Counted from the first letter of the stretch, positions 1 to 16,606 are shown. The stretch: DNA of 64,000 nucleotides from Chondrilla cf. caribensis (GCA_964020155.1 OZ026566.1:3955014-4019013); one strand, 5' to 3'. Program-made: numbers and translations. The notes: generated by a model from the sequence alone, not told the origin.

Positions 1-612
1 ACACAGCAGGTCCTACACAGGTCTACACAGCAGGTCCTACACAGGTCTACACAGCAGGTCCTACTACACAGCAGGTCCTACACAGGTCTACACAGCAGGT
101 CCTACTACACAGCAGGTCCTACACAGGTCCACACAGCAGGTCCTACACAGGTCTACACAGCAGGTCCTACACAGGTCTACACTGCAGGTCCTACACAGGT
201 CCACACAGCAGGTCGTACACAGGTCCACACAGCAGGTCCTACTCAGGTCTACACAGCAGGTCCTACACAGATCTGCACTGCAGGTCCTACACAGGTCTAC
301 ACTACAGGTCCTACACAGGTCTACACTACAGGTCCTACACAGGTCTACACTACAGGTCCTACACAGGTCTACACTACAGGTCCTACACAGGTCTACACTG
401 CAGGTCCTACACAGGTCCACACTGCAGGTCCTACACAGGTCTACACTGCAGGTCCCACACAGGTCCACACTGCAGGTCCTACACAGGTCCACACTGCAGG
501 TCCTACACAGGTCCACACTGCAGGTCCTACACAGGTCTACACTACAGGTCCTACACAGGTCCACACTGCAGGTCCTACACAGGTCCACACTGCAGGTCCT
601 ACACAGGTCTAC
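1..612. repeat. 24-bp minisatellite
   Basis: Tandem repeat of a 24-bp unit combining CAGGTCCT and ACACAGGTCTACA-type halves, roughly 25 copies, running off the left edge of the window. Units differ by C/T and A/T changes. The period is a multiple of three, so long open frames exist (for example minus strand 588-88, a repeated VDLCRTCS octapeptide), but there is no other sign of coding. It probably lies in an intron or flank of the minus-strand gene whose duplicated exon is at 740-1397. Confidence 0.9.
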
Positions 613-739
613 ATACCCAGGTATACCTATTATTATAAGAGCTTAAGGACCACAGTCTACTACTGAAAGCATAGTAAACCAGCCAACTACGGCACATTGT
701 GTAACATTAACCAGTAGTTCTTAGCTACACTGCACTTAC

Positions 740-866
740 CGGTCTTCCTCAGGCCTGTAACCAGCACAGACTTCTCCAACCCCCTGTCCTCGGCTTCAAT
801 AGCACACTCTAAGGGATCTCCCATATCTTCACTCTGTGAGTAATCTTGGAGATGAGGCAGTCAGTC
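740..866 (-). CDS. exon copy A, unidentified gene (partial)
   Basis: A 127-bp block conserved with 1271-1397. On the minus strand it ends in a strong splice donor (ACCG|GTAAGTGC at 740/739). It reads GDPLECAIEAEDRG then LEKSVLVTGLRKTG. An in-frame stop near 864-861 is present in both copies, so the real exon probably begins at the acceptor TTACTCACAG, giving 833-740 (94 bp). I do not recognise the protein. The rest of the gene would lie to the left, across or beyond the minisatellite. The evidence is conservation between the copies and the intact donor; the acceptor is a guess. Confidence 0.42.
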
Positions 867-1270
867 CTAATAAATGGTTTCTCTGAGAAATTTTCTATGA
901 TAATTTTATGCTAGCACTGCACCTCCGCATAATCTGCTAACATATACCAATAACTGAATGTAACTCTTTATATACGTACTGTATGCTAGAAGAAAGCCAT
1001 ATTAGGGTCCACCCATTATGATGTCATTGTGACTATGTAAACTGTGGCAAGAGTTGTGTTATGTCAGGGCGGGGTATAGAGTCCGTTAGAGTGTCAGTAC
1101 CCAGCAGGGTCTACCTATAGCAGAGATGTGATGTGTAGTCCACATACACAGTTTCACCTAGCAAGGCCTACCTAAGGCCTACATATGTAGCACAGTCCGT
1201 TCTGAAAAGATACTGCTCCAGTTAACTGGAGCACACTGTACTATACTAGGTGCATCTACACTGCACTTAC

Positions 1271-1397
1271 TGGTCTTCCTCAGGCCTGTAACCAGCACAG
1301 TCTCCTCCAACCCCCTGTCCTCGACTTCAACAGCACACTGTAGGGGATCTCCCTTATCTTCACTCTGTGAGTAATCTTGGAGATGAGGCAGTTAGTC
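1271..1397 (-). CDS. exon copy B, unidentified gene (partial)
   Basis: Second copy of the block at 740-866, same length, with a donor at ACCA|GTAAGTGC. It reads GDPLQCAVEVEDRG then LEETVLVTGLRKTS. Most differences from copy A leave the frame open, which suggests selection on the protein. The likely exon is 94 bp from the equivalent TTACTCACAG acceptor. Similarity stops abruptly about 15 bp outside the block on each side, as expected for duplication of one exon with its splice sites. Function unknown. Confidence 0.42.
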
Positions 1398-2041
1398 CTA
1401 ACAAATGACTCACTTTGGAAAAATATTGACTATGCTACTGAGTACTGTACTTCCACAGCAGCTGATAAGCAGTAACTATAGCTGTCCCCTGCTTATATAC
1501 ACACACACACACACGTACATTTGAAGCCATACAACCACTTTGCAGTGTAAAGGGTCAGTAGACATACATATACCAACACCCGTCACCATGTGTTGCCTTC
1601 ATAAAAGGATAACCTTATTCATGGTTTATTCTAGGTGCCTGTGTGTTTTGATTTATGTATAATTACTCCAAACTTACCTTACACTCCCACAACTGAAACC
1701 ATGTATGCAAACTGATTCTGGGAATTTACATACCCAGAACAGCTAAACATTGTATTATAATCATACAGTTTAGAACATGTATACTCACTAATTTAGTTTT
1801 GAACATGCAAGTCTGTTAACATGTGAATAGAGGAGCTTTCTTGGAGTTCATGTTTCAGAAGGTCCGAATGAATTTTGAACATATAATGTATCCACTTCTA
1901 TTAAGAATTCCATGGTTATTTTTGTGTATACTGTTAGTTGTTTATTATCCATCATTTTCTGGGAATGCATTGTTCACCACTCACTAGCTACATACTGGAC
2001 ATTCACTGCTTCCATTACTTGACATGTTTACTTACTGACAG
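1398..2041. other. spacer / missing 5' GNPAT exons
   Basis: Mostly AT-rich noncoding sequence. About 100-150 N-terminal residues of GNPAT should be encoded here or further upstream. One plus-strand stretch at about 1832-1885 reads FLEFMFQKVRMNFEHI, which resembles the region just before the acyltransferase HX4D block in animal GNPAT. I could not find a donor of the right phase for it, so it is not included in the gene model. Confidence 0.3.
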
Positions 2042-6930
<4,889 letters not shown>

Positions 6931-7575
6931 ATTAATATAGCATGTATGTGTGTATACATTACAAGCACATATGCATACGTACAGTATTCATTTGTGTGTT
7001 TGTGCATTTTTCCATGCCATTCATCTAGTGCCATTTGTCACTTGGACCAACACATTATTTTGAATTTTCTTTATAATATTGCACGATTAGAGTATTATAA
7101 TTGCAATAAAAATGTAATAATTAGAGATACAAATAACACCACGTAGTAAGTCATGGTAGGCAGGTAGATCAAAGGAAAAAATGGTTCATGAAACCTCTAC
7201 AGCACACTTGCAGTCAGATCATTAATGATTCATCACCCCTTCCATTATAACTGATCAGACCAATTTCCTGTCACCAACAGCAAAAGTGAACAAAAGTACC
7301 ATCCCATGACACAAGCTAGTTATGTCCCTTCCACAGAGGATGTGCAGCCATACAGTGACTGGCTATTGACACTCATGAATGACTGGTATACTTCTTTGAA
7401 CATACTTAACTCACATTTTTTTCCATACCATTCATTTAGTGCCATTCGTCACTTAGACCAACACATTATTTTGAATTTTCTTATATAATAATGCACGATT
7501 AGAGTACTATAATTGCAATAAAATGTAATAATTAGAGATACAAATTACATAACATAGCATTAATAATATTATATG

Positions 7576-9136
7576 TCACATTTTGTTTGCTGGATGACCA
7601 GCCACAATTCTTGGTGCTGACTTCTTGTGAAGTTGAGAATTTGCCATTTGATTTGAGCTCCGAAGCAGACTCTCACTTGACTCCCCTCCCTTGAAGCCAG
7701 AACGAACAGAGACAAGTGAAGTAATATGCCAGACAACGAACAATTGTAGAAAGAAGAGATTTTTAACTGATAACAAGTACTGAAAAGCTGCCACTTGTAT
7801 AAATATATGTTTGTGAATACACAGTTCAACACAAGAAACTGTGTAATGTGCACACATACGTAATGGATAAAATGGATAAACTGTCGGGCTTTAAACCCAG
7901 TTCCGTGTTTGAACAGTCTGTTCACTTGAGTGTAAGAAAAACTTGCTGGGTTTATGCAATTCTGGGAATGAATACTAGGTTAGCTGGAAGTAAACACTGG
8001 CCAGGTGAAGTGATTCTGATATAATGGTTGGATCAATCTTTCGCTCTTCCTATACACACAGTCATACTTTTGTGCCAGTGGTGTATTCTGGGGAAGATCC
8101 TTCTAACTGTAGCAGGTGTTGCTCCAACATCCTCAATCTATACATCGTGGTCTTGGATGAATCTGAAGGAGAAAAGAGAATACGAAACACTTCTACAACA
8201 TCAAACACATGCAACACACCAACACACCTTCACTGCTGATGTCACAGTCCAAATACTCCTCCATGCTCTGAAGTCGCTGCTCAACGATATCAACTTTGTG
8301 TGCAGGGCACAAGTTCCTGGGCACCTGGTGGGACTCCTGGGCAGCTAACAGCTCCTCCTCCAGAAGCTCAACTGGAGTCTTTGTTTTGGGGTTGGGTCCA
8401 ACCACATTATGTACCCTTTCAACTGAAAACATCAACAACAACAACAATAAACAAGAACTGTATATAAACAAAGACTGCACCCTCTACAGTGGGAATAACA
8501 GGACAGTATATGTATATTGAATACACAGAATGGCTGCCACAAACCTCTCTGACTCTTTGGTTGATGTACCTTTACAGCATCAACTCTGGCACACGTATAC
8601 TCTGCAAAAATAGAGGAAGGAGCAAAATTGTTATGATTCCTTTGATAAAATGTGTATGGATGCATGTGTGTGTGTGTGTGTGTGTGTATGTGCGTGTGTG
8701 TGAATCATGCACACATACGAACCTCTATCACTTGGTTTGCTATATTCAATCACATTGCTCACATCTATCTGGGACCGCTTATGCCTACAGAAGGCTTCAA
8801 TCCGTCTATACATCTGGTAGTGATTATATAATTGTATATGGACTGTGATTACTGTAAGTGAACACTCATTCACAATCTCAACATTTGGCATTCTTGCTCA
8901 CTTCTTCTCTTGATGCATGTATTTGAGTGATTGAATTCTCCTCCAAATGTTCTGCTTGCGTTTGTGTACCAACAGAAATGGAACCACTCTCTTGTACAAT
9001 CACCTCATGTGAAACATCTTAGCAAAAAGTGACAATAACATGCAACAAGATGACACTGTGTCTGCAAAAGATCCATTCCATGTACATTGGGATTCGTTAA
9101 AGAATATACGTACATAGTGACGTCGTACTCACCCAT
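7576..9136 (-). CDS. MBIP: MAP3K12-binding inhibitory protein 1, ATAC subunit
   Basis: Nuclear subunit of the ATAC histone acetyltransferase complex; in vertebrates it also binds and inhibits the kinase DLK. Seven exons on the minus strand join in phase: 9136-9133 (ATG plus one base), 9017-8902, 8813-8723, 8601-8545, 8422-8228, 8162-8068, 7689-7576. They give 223 residues against about 344 in human. Family blocks in order: YRRIEAFCRHKRSQIDVSNV, YTCARVDAV, VERVHNVVGP, VEQRLQSMEEYL and the coiled coil YRLRMLEQHLLQLEGSSPEY. The last exon (37 residues) is the least certain; it fits by phase and a TTCAAG acceptor, but its sequence is not recognisable. The start codon sits 115 bp from the divergent CHEK2 start. 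Confidence 0.85.
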
Positions 9137-9251
9137 TGCAACTTCTAATAAAACATGTACATGTACAGGCACGGAAAACTGGCAGACATTTTATGACAGG
9201 GAGGATTATTGCGCAATAACGTAGGTACACGTGCACTACTTCATTCCAGAA
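9137..9251. promoter_or_regulatory. bidirectional promoter, MBIP/CHEK2
   Basis: Only 115 bp separate the ATG of MBIP (9136, minus) from the ATG of CHEK2 (9252, plus), so any promoter here must serve both genes. It contains ACATGTACATGT, GCGCAATAACGTA and CACGTGC. No TATA box is evident. MBIP intron 1 begins one base after its ATG and may hold further regulatory sequence. Confidence 0.55.
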
Positions 9252-12200
9252 ATGGACCTTCCCGCCACTCTGGATGTCATCGACGGCTACGTTCCCGAGG
9301 AAGATGATGATGTTGCTCCTTGGGGGAGACTTCTACCAGTGGGAAAGGGATTCTCCAGCATAGGTACATATGTTCCGTACCACCAGAACGGATAATTGTG
9401 TCTCACTCTCAGAAACTTGGGCTGCCATATTGTTTGCGTGGATTTGTATGTATAGTAAACATTTCTCTCTCCCCTGTCCTCAGAGCTCACCAAAAATGAG
9501 TATACGTTTGGGAGGGATCCATCATGCGACTGCAGTTTCTCCAGTTCAGTGGCTTCTGAGACGAACCCTCACATCCAAGCCTTTAGTAAAGTCCACTTTC
9601 GAGTGTTCAAGGTTTTGTCTTGCATGCAACGTTCCATTGTGTTGCTGGCTACAGTGGACTATTGAAATGTGTGTTTGTATTCCAAAATGTACAGGAAGAC
9701 ACTGGTGGTTTGACTGTGTTTCTGGAAGACAAGAGGTGTGTTCTCAAAGGTTCATATTTGAGCATTCGACTGTTTCCAGCTGTGTCTCGTTCTCAGTTCA
9801 AATGGAACATTTGTAAATGGAGAGAAAATCGGAAAAAACAAGAAGACACCATTGAGTAATAATGATGAAATTTCTTTAGCTATACCAAAGAACAAAGGTA
9901 CATTGTAACATCTTTATTGTATGCGTATGTATGATGTGTGTTGAGGTTTCTTGCTTAGTATCCACATGTTTCCATGTACTTAGCTTTTGTATTTATGGAG
10001 ACCAGCACAACTGAAAACGAAAATGCAAAACTTCCAGAGGTGAGTAGCCTATATGAGGTGGGTAGCCTATATGAGGTGGGTAGCCTATATGAGGTGGGTA
10101 GCCTGTATGAGGTTGGTAGCCTGTATGAGGTGAGTAGCCTGTATGAGGTGGGTAGCCTGTATGAGGTTGGTAGCCTGTATGAGGTGGGTAGCCTGTATGA
10201 GGTGAGTAGCCTGTATGAGGTAGGTAGCCTGTATGAGGTGGGTAGCCTGTATGAGGTGAGTAGCCTGTATGAGGTGGGTAGCCTGTATGAGGTGGGTAGC
10301 CTGTATGAGGTGGGTAGCCTGTATGAGGTGGGTAGCCTGTATGAGGTGGGTAGCCTGTATGAGGTGGGTAGCCTGTATGAGGTGGGTAGCCTGTATGAGG
10401 TGGGTAGCCTGTATGAGGTGGGTAGCCTATATGAGGTGGGTAGCCTGTATGAGGTGGGTAGCCTGTATGAGGTGGGTAGCCTGTATGAGGTGAGTAGCCT
10501 GTATGAGGTGGGTAGCCTGTATGAGGTGGGTAGCCTGTATGAGGTGGGTAGCCTGTATGAGGTGGGTAGCCTGTATGAGGTGGGTAGCCTGTATGAGGTG
10601 GGTAGCCTGTATGAGGTGGGTAGCCTGTATGAGGTGGGTAGCCTATATGAGGTGGGTAGCCTGTATGAGGTGAGTAGCCTGTATGAGGTGGGTAGCCTGT
10701 ATGAGGTGGGTAGCCTGTATGAGGTGGGTAGCCTGTATGAGGTGGGTAGCCTGTATGAGGTGGGTAGCCTGTATGAGGTGGGTAGCCTGTATGAGGTGGG
10801 TAGCCTGTATGAGGTGGGTAGCCTATATGAGGTGGGTAGCCTGTATGAGGTGAGTAGCCTGTATGAGGTGGGTAGCCTGTATGAGGTGGGTAGCCTGTAT
10901 GAGGTGGGTAGCCTGTATGAGGTGGGTAGCCTGTATGAGGTGGGTAGCCTGTATGAGGTGAGTAGCCTGTATGAGGTGGGTAGCCTGTATGAGGTGGGTA
11001 GCCTGTATGAGGTGGGTAGCCTGTATGAGGTTTGTAGCCTGTATGAGGTAGGTAGCCTGTATGAGGTAGGTAGCCTGTATGTGGTAGGTAGCCTGTATGG
11101 AATGAAGGGTTGAAATGTACAAGGTTCACTTGCTGGAACTATGTTCATGTCAGTCATTTTATTCATTTCCATGTATTATAGGAGTTTAGAGAAAAATACA
11201 TGATGTCCAAAGTCATAGGGAGGTATGCACATTCATTCCATCACCGTTTTATTACAGTACGTGCATGTACTTATTCTCAGTGCCCAAGTACTGCCCTACA
11301 TACGTATGTATGTATGTGTATATGTGCATGTAGTTCAGTTCGTTATGTAAGAAGCTTGCTGGTAGGTGCATATTCCTATGTATTATTTTGACAGGAATGC
11401 TTGTCCCTAATCTACATAGGCTGCTACACTCACCATCATCTTATATTGTACAGTATTCTCTGTAATGTATTGTGTACTACATACATACATACTTTTATAC
11501 AGTACTATGATGCATGTATATATAATTTACATATGTACTATATGACATTGTACTGTGCATGTAGAGGTGCTTGCGGTGAAGTCAAGTTGGCATTTGAGAA
11601 GGAATCCTGTAGGAAGCTAGCCGTGAAGTGCATCACAAAGAAGACGTTCTCAGTTGGGGTGAGCAGTTTGGTGTGGTGTGGTGCATGGACGTACAGTAAG
11701 TATAACCTGTATGCAAGCAAACATGCGTATATGTATGTACTGTATGTATGTATGGCATTGTATATACAAGAATGAATGCATTCATGTACGTAGGTATGTA
11801 TGTATGTGTATGTATGTTGTGTATGACTATAACTCATGTATGTATGTATGTATGTGTATATACATATGTTGTGTATGATTATAACTTGTGTGTGTATTTA
11901 CAACGTTCAGCCTCGGATAGGCCCTGGTATAATGGACGAAGTGAAGATACTGAAAGCACTGAACCACGTGAGTATGTTGCATTAGTGCTCACAGTATTGG
12001 GGCACTATGTACAGTACACACAGTGCAATATGCGTACATACATGCTCATGATATACATACGTACATACGTACACTTATATGTATTACCTATCCGCATTTT
12101 GATGCTGTTCGAAGTATATATAATACAATACATACAATACATATGTGCCTACAGTACTACGTACGTATGCATATTGTACATGTATCCATGCACTAAGCCT

Positions 12201-13781
12201 CTCTGTTCTCTACTTATGATGCATACGAATAGACCACTGCTAGCTCCTATTCTCGTTGGCTGGCTATGGGGGACATGTATGCTACACTGGTGGTTGAGGT
12301 TGGGAGCATTGTTTGGGGCAAATTTGTCACTACATGTGCAGTTTGTCTGCTCCAGGCTTCACACATGTGCACCTGTACACAGACTTGCACACGCACACAC
12401 ACACTCACACGCACGCACGCACACACATACACATGTATACTGTACTACTTTGTCAGTTTCAGGGGATATACTTCCCATAGGTATGTGTGCAAAATGAGTA
12501 TGTAATCCAACAGTCATCTCATTGCAGCCCTGTATCATTGGAATAGAAGATGTATTCGAGACAGCAGATATGCTGTATATCGTGCTTGAGCTGTGAGTGG
12601 AGTGGATAGCCAGGTGCTGGTCCACCTGTGTGGGTGTCAACACTGGTGTATGTGGTTGATTTAGTTGTTGTGTTTGCACAGGGTGGAGGGTGGTGAGCTG
12701 TTTGATCGAGTTGTCAGTGTTGGAAAGTTTACAGAATCACAAGCAAAACTGTTGTTTTATCAAATGCTTTTAGCAGTTAAAGTAAGTCACTTTACCTACT
12801 GAATGTACAGCAGTGTGTGCATGCGTGCGTGCATGCGTGCGTGTGTGTGATATGTGCAATGTGTATGGATGGTATGAGTGAGTCCTGGTATACATACCCA
12901 CCCACCTAGTCTCCTGTTGCTTTATGCAGTACTTGTCCCTAGAGCTTGTCTGTTCTGAATCCAATAACCCTTGTGCCATACCCTGTCTGCATACTGTACT
13001 TGCTGCATCTAATTCATGTTCTCAAGTTCCATTTCATTGCAGTACCTTCACGACAGGAATATAACTCATAGAGACTTAAAGGTTTGTTGGTCATGATGCA
13101 TGCATGGATTTCCCTTGTTCTATTAGTTTGTGTGCACCCTCCAGCACAGTACCTCCTCATACCAGTCTGTGTGCACCCTCCAGCACAGTACCTCCTCATA
13201 CCAGTCTGTGTGCACTCTCCAGCACAGCACCTCCTCATACCAGTCTGTGTGCACCCTCCAACACAGCACCTCCTCATACCAGTCTGTGTGCACCCTCCAG
13301 CACAGCACCTCCTCATACCAGTCTGTGTGCACCCTCCAGCACAGCACCTCCTCATACCAGTCTGTGTGCACCCTCCAGCACAGCACCTCCTCATACCAGT
13401 CTGTGTGCACCCTCCAACACAGCACCTCCTCATACCAGTCTGTGTGCACTCTCCAGCACAGCACCTCCTCATACTAGTCTGTGTACTCCCATACCAAATG
13501 TGTCCTTTATACTCCTACAATTGCAGCCAGAGAACATTCTGTTGTCTTCTGAAGTGAATGAAACTCTGATAAAGGTCACTGACTTTGGTTTGTCGAGGTT
13601 TGTTGGTGAGACCTCCCTGATGAAGACGCTCTGTGGAACTCCGACCTACCTCGCTCCTGAGGTTCTGACGTCAGCGGGATTAGCAGGATACAGTAAAGCT
13701 GTGGATTGCTGGAGTCTGGGAGTGATACTGTTTATATGGTATGTACGTGTGTGAGTCAGTGGGGAGTGTGTGTGAATCTGT

Positions 13782-13816
<35 letters not shown>

Positions 13817-16181
13817 TGCGTGTGTAGTGTGGTATCTGTGATTTATGTGCCTGCAGATCTCATCCACATCTCATCTTCACGTATCTCTTGTGTGTGTATT
13901 CCCTTTGGCTCGTGGCTAATCTTCCATGTGTATGTCAACACCTCTAATAACACTAGCCTTCACACGTGTACAGTATAACACATCTCCACGAGCAATGCCT
14001 CTTCAAAAAACTCCCTCTATTACTGTAGTTTGGGCGGCTACCCCCCATTTTCCGATGAGATTGAGGAACATAGTTTGAAGGACCAAATAACGAAAGGGAT
14101 TTACTCTTTTCCTAAAGCATACTGGAAAGATGTGTCTCAAGATGGTATGAACATGTCCTCAGTACATGTGTTCACGGAACTATGTGTCTTAGTCTAGCAT
14201 AACTGACCCTCAGTCCGCCATTTTTATTATTGCGCTTAAAATGGCGAATGGAGGGTCTGGCTATGCGAGACTATAGGTGTCTCCCTGTACTATTGTAGTG
14301 GTGTACTCAGTATGTACTGCAAGGTATGGTCTGTCTAATGTGCTTTGTCTAGGATGTCAAGGCAACGCCGTTCTCACATAAGCGCAACCTTCCCACAATA
14401 TTATCCCAAACTTCCTATTGTGTTTAAGTGACAATTAGTACCTCGTTTATCACGTTATTCATCCATCTCAACTACAACACAGACAGCCTACTGGTAACAC
14501 AGATATGTCTGTATTCCTGTATATGTTAGTATTATTCATGTATATTGATGCGTATATATGTACATATGCATGTATATTATGCATGTGTGTGTATTTATGT
14601 AATATATATGTATGTATTTATGTACTATATGTTTCTTTTATGCGGCTATATAGCTGTAGATTTGATAAAAAAGCTTCTAACGGTAGATCCTAAGAAGAGG
14701 ATCACAACTTCTGAAGCACTTGACCACAAGTGGATAAAAGTGAGTATTATGAGTGTCTGCGTGACTGGTGGTGTAACGTGCACTCTTGTGTATACTGCTC
14801 TTCACTGGTGGTGTAACGTGCACTCGTGTGTGTGCTGCTCTTCACTGGTGGTGTAACGTGCACTCCTGTGTGTGCTACTCTTCACTGGTGGTGTAACGTG
14901 CACTGGTGTGTGTGCTGCTCTTCACTGGTGGTGTAATGTGCACTCGTGTGTGTGCTGTTCTTCACTGGTGGTGTAATGTGCACTCGTGTGTGTGCTGCTC
15001 TTCACTGGTGGTGTAACATGCACTCGTGTGTGTGCTGCTCTTCACTGGTGGTGTAACGTGCACTCGTGTGTGTGCTGCTCTTCACTGGTGGTGTAACGTG
15101 CACTCGTGTGTGTGCTGCTCTTCACTGGTGGTGTAACGTGCACTCTTGTGTATACTGCTCTTCACTTGTGGTGTAACGTGCACTCGTGTGTATACTGCTC
15201 TTCACTGGTGGTGTAATGTGCACTCGTGTCTGCTGCTCTTCACTGCCTGAGTCCAGGATGACAGTGTCGTGTGCAAGGCAACCGAGTTGATGAACAACTC
15301 AAAGAAACAAGCAAACAGGAGAATGCCTCCTCCTTCCCTACCAGTGAGCTCAGTAATGTATTCTACCTGCACAACATGCACTACATACACTACATAGTAC
15401 ACTACATGTACTATGTGTTCTGTATATATTACATATGTACATATGGTGCACTATGTACATATATGAGCTCAACATACACTGAATAGTGTAATACATAGAT
15501 ATGTATGTGTAGGTGTTGTACACCACGAGTATAAAATATGTACATATGTACACTCTACTCATGAATATATTATTGTTATATATTATATTATTATGTACTA
15601 CACACGTGTAGCAAGGCTGTGTGCTCTGTGCATGGCCTATTTTCAGCATCCCACACAAACCTGGGTACTGTGCTGTGGTTAATGTAGTGTGTTGAGTGAT
15701 AAACACAGTTCAAAGTGTCAACTGTGCCTTCTGATTGAGTGTAGTCTCGCCACACGATCCTGATGTGGATATGTGTGTTACTTGGTGAGGAGTGATGACA
15801 TAAGATCTTTCAGAACTGTGTGTGTGTGTGACCTTGTGGGTAATTAGTGTTTGTAACTTGGGCTGTGACATCATAACTGGGGTTTTTGAGATGTATTGGA
15901 TGTGTGCTATATTGTTACATACAGTGCATATTGTATGTGTACTGTATTATATGCATTGTATGCAAATAATATATTGTTTATGTATGTACAGGTATAGATC
16001 TTGCAATTAGAGTTTTATGTCTGTATTTCCTCTGCAGCCTCAGAAGAGGTTGAGTGGAGGAACCTCCGAGGATTCCAGTAACGAGAAGCGTTCACACCTG
16101 GTGACACCTCCCTTGTCGGGAAGCTCAGGATACAACAGTGAAGGATCCACTGATAGTAACAGCGGACTCCCACGGCAATGA
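9252..16181 (+). CDS. CHEK2: checkpoint kinase CHK2
   Basis: Ser/Thr kinase of the DNA-damage checkpoint. Sixteen exons join in phase: 9252-9363, 9484-9611, 9695-9735, 9797-9897, 9984-10039, 11182-11222, 11565-11658, 11911-11967, 12528-12592, 12682-12781, 13043-13081, 13527-13738, 14029-14144, 14654-14739, 15257-15343, 16038-16181. They give 492 residues (human 543). FHA domain: YTFGRD at 44-49 and SNGTFVNG at 95-102. Kinase domain: GRGACGEV glycine loop (159-166), K181, HRD (274-276), DFG (297-299), the CHK2-type T-loop [18 protein letters not shown], and GYPPFSD. The C-terminus is rich in Ser, Lys and Arg. The protein starts about 25 residues before the PWGRL segment, so the SQ/TQ cluster of other CHK2 proteins is absent. 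Introns 5, 11 and 14 contain minisatellites and intron 13 a palindrome. Confidence 0.95.
10034..11100. repeat. 18-bp minisatellite of splice-donor-like units
   Basis: About 59 tandem copies of GTGGGTAGCCTGTATGAG fill CHEK2 intron 5. The first copy overlaps the exon 5 border (CCAGAG|GTGAGTAGCC), so every unit repeats a 5' splice-site-like GAG|GTGGGT. Eight units carry the exact GTGAGT. The 18-bp period keeps the frame of exon 5 open through the whole array (VGSLYE repeats). The array ends about 80 bp before the acceptor of exon 6. Most variation is G/A at the fourth base of the unit and G/A in CCTGTAT. Confidence 0.95.
13125..13478. repeat. 39-bp minisatellite in CHEK2 intron 11
   Basis: Nine copies of a 39-bp unit containing CAGTCTGTGTGCACCCTCCA and GCACAGCACCTCCTCATAC. 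It begins about 40 bp after the HRDLK exon and ends shortly before exon 12. Long open frames on both strands arise from the multiple-of-three period. ORFs that seem to fuse it to exon 12 are intron read-through. Confidence 0.95.
14191..14272. mobile_element. short palindromic element (MITE-like)
   Basis: An 82-bp near-perfect palindrome in CHEK2 intron 13. The left arm, AGTCTAGCATAACTGACC onward (14191-14226), pairs with the right arm ending GGTCTGGCTATGCGAGACT (14237-14272), with a few mismatches and a loop of about 10 bases. The length and long terminal inverted repeats fit a miniature non-autonomous DNA transposon. No clear target-site duplication was seen. Confidence 0.5.
14762..15240. 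repeat. 40-bp minisatellite in CHEK2 intron 14
   Basis: About 12 copies of a 40-bp unit containing CTTCACTGGTGGTGTAACGT and GCACTCGTGTGTGTGCTG. The array runs almost up to the acceptor of exon 15 (15257), and its TTCACTG end merges with the polypyrimidine tract. Units vary at C/T in TAACGTG and in the GT run. Confidence 0.94.
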
Positions 16182-16606
16182 AATGTGGACTTGTTTGTGC
16201 AATTTTGAGCTCTGTTAGTTTGTGTTGGATGCGTGTTCTCGGGGGGGGGGGGGTTAGGTTCATGTATTGTATGCAATTTTAGTTTCATCAAAAGAACTTT
16301 GTCCTTTACGATATATTATGTAATGAACGGAACTATTTGAAATTTCAATTATTTATGTAAATATTATACCCACATGTGCGATTAGTTCGTTTAGTATATA
16401 AATATAATGAACTACTTTGCCAATAACAGCAATATAAATTATCGTTATTAAATTTTGTTGATGATAGTGGTAATCCCGCGACACGCGCTTGCACAAACTC
16501 GATTTAGTACTGGACGGACTGTCGTATGTAACATAATAGCTTCATAGGTTATTATACGTGTACGAAAAGTAGGTGGGAGAAGCTACTGTACGAGGCCAGG
16601 TGGACA

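Noticed and set aside
88..588. 166-residue ORF of VDLCRTCS repeats (minus)
   Set aside because: It is a translation of the 24-bp minisatellite, has no flanking gene structure, and the period simply avoids stops.
1820..1885. Upstream GNPAT exon with FLEFMFQKVRMNFEHI
   Set aside because: The resemblance is suggestive, but no donor gives phase 0 into the exon at 2042, so it was left out of the model.
9955..11172. Very long ORFs over the 18-bp array (SYRLPT, PPHTGY and EVGSLY repeats, both strands)
   Set aside because: The array lies in CHEK2 intron 5. Only the plus-strand frame shared with exon 5 is of interest, and it is reported as a finding, not as a gene.
13014..13557. ORFs over the 39-bp repeat, including one fused to the CHK2 DFG exon
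   Set aside because: Intron read-through; the exon begins at a clear TTGCAG acceptor at 13527.
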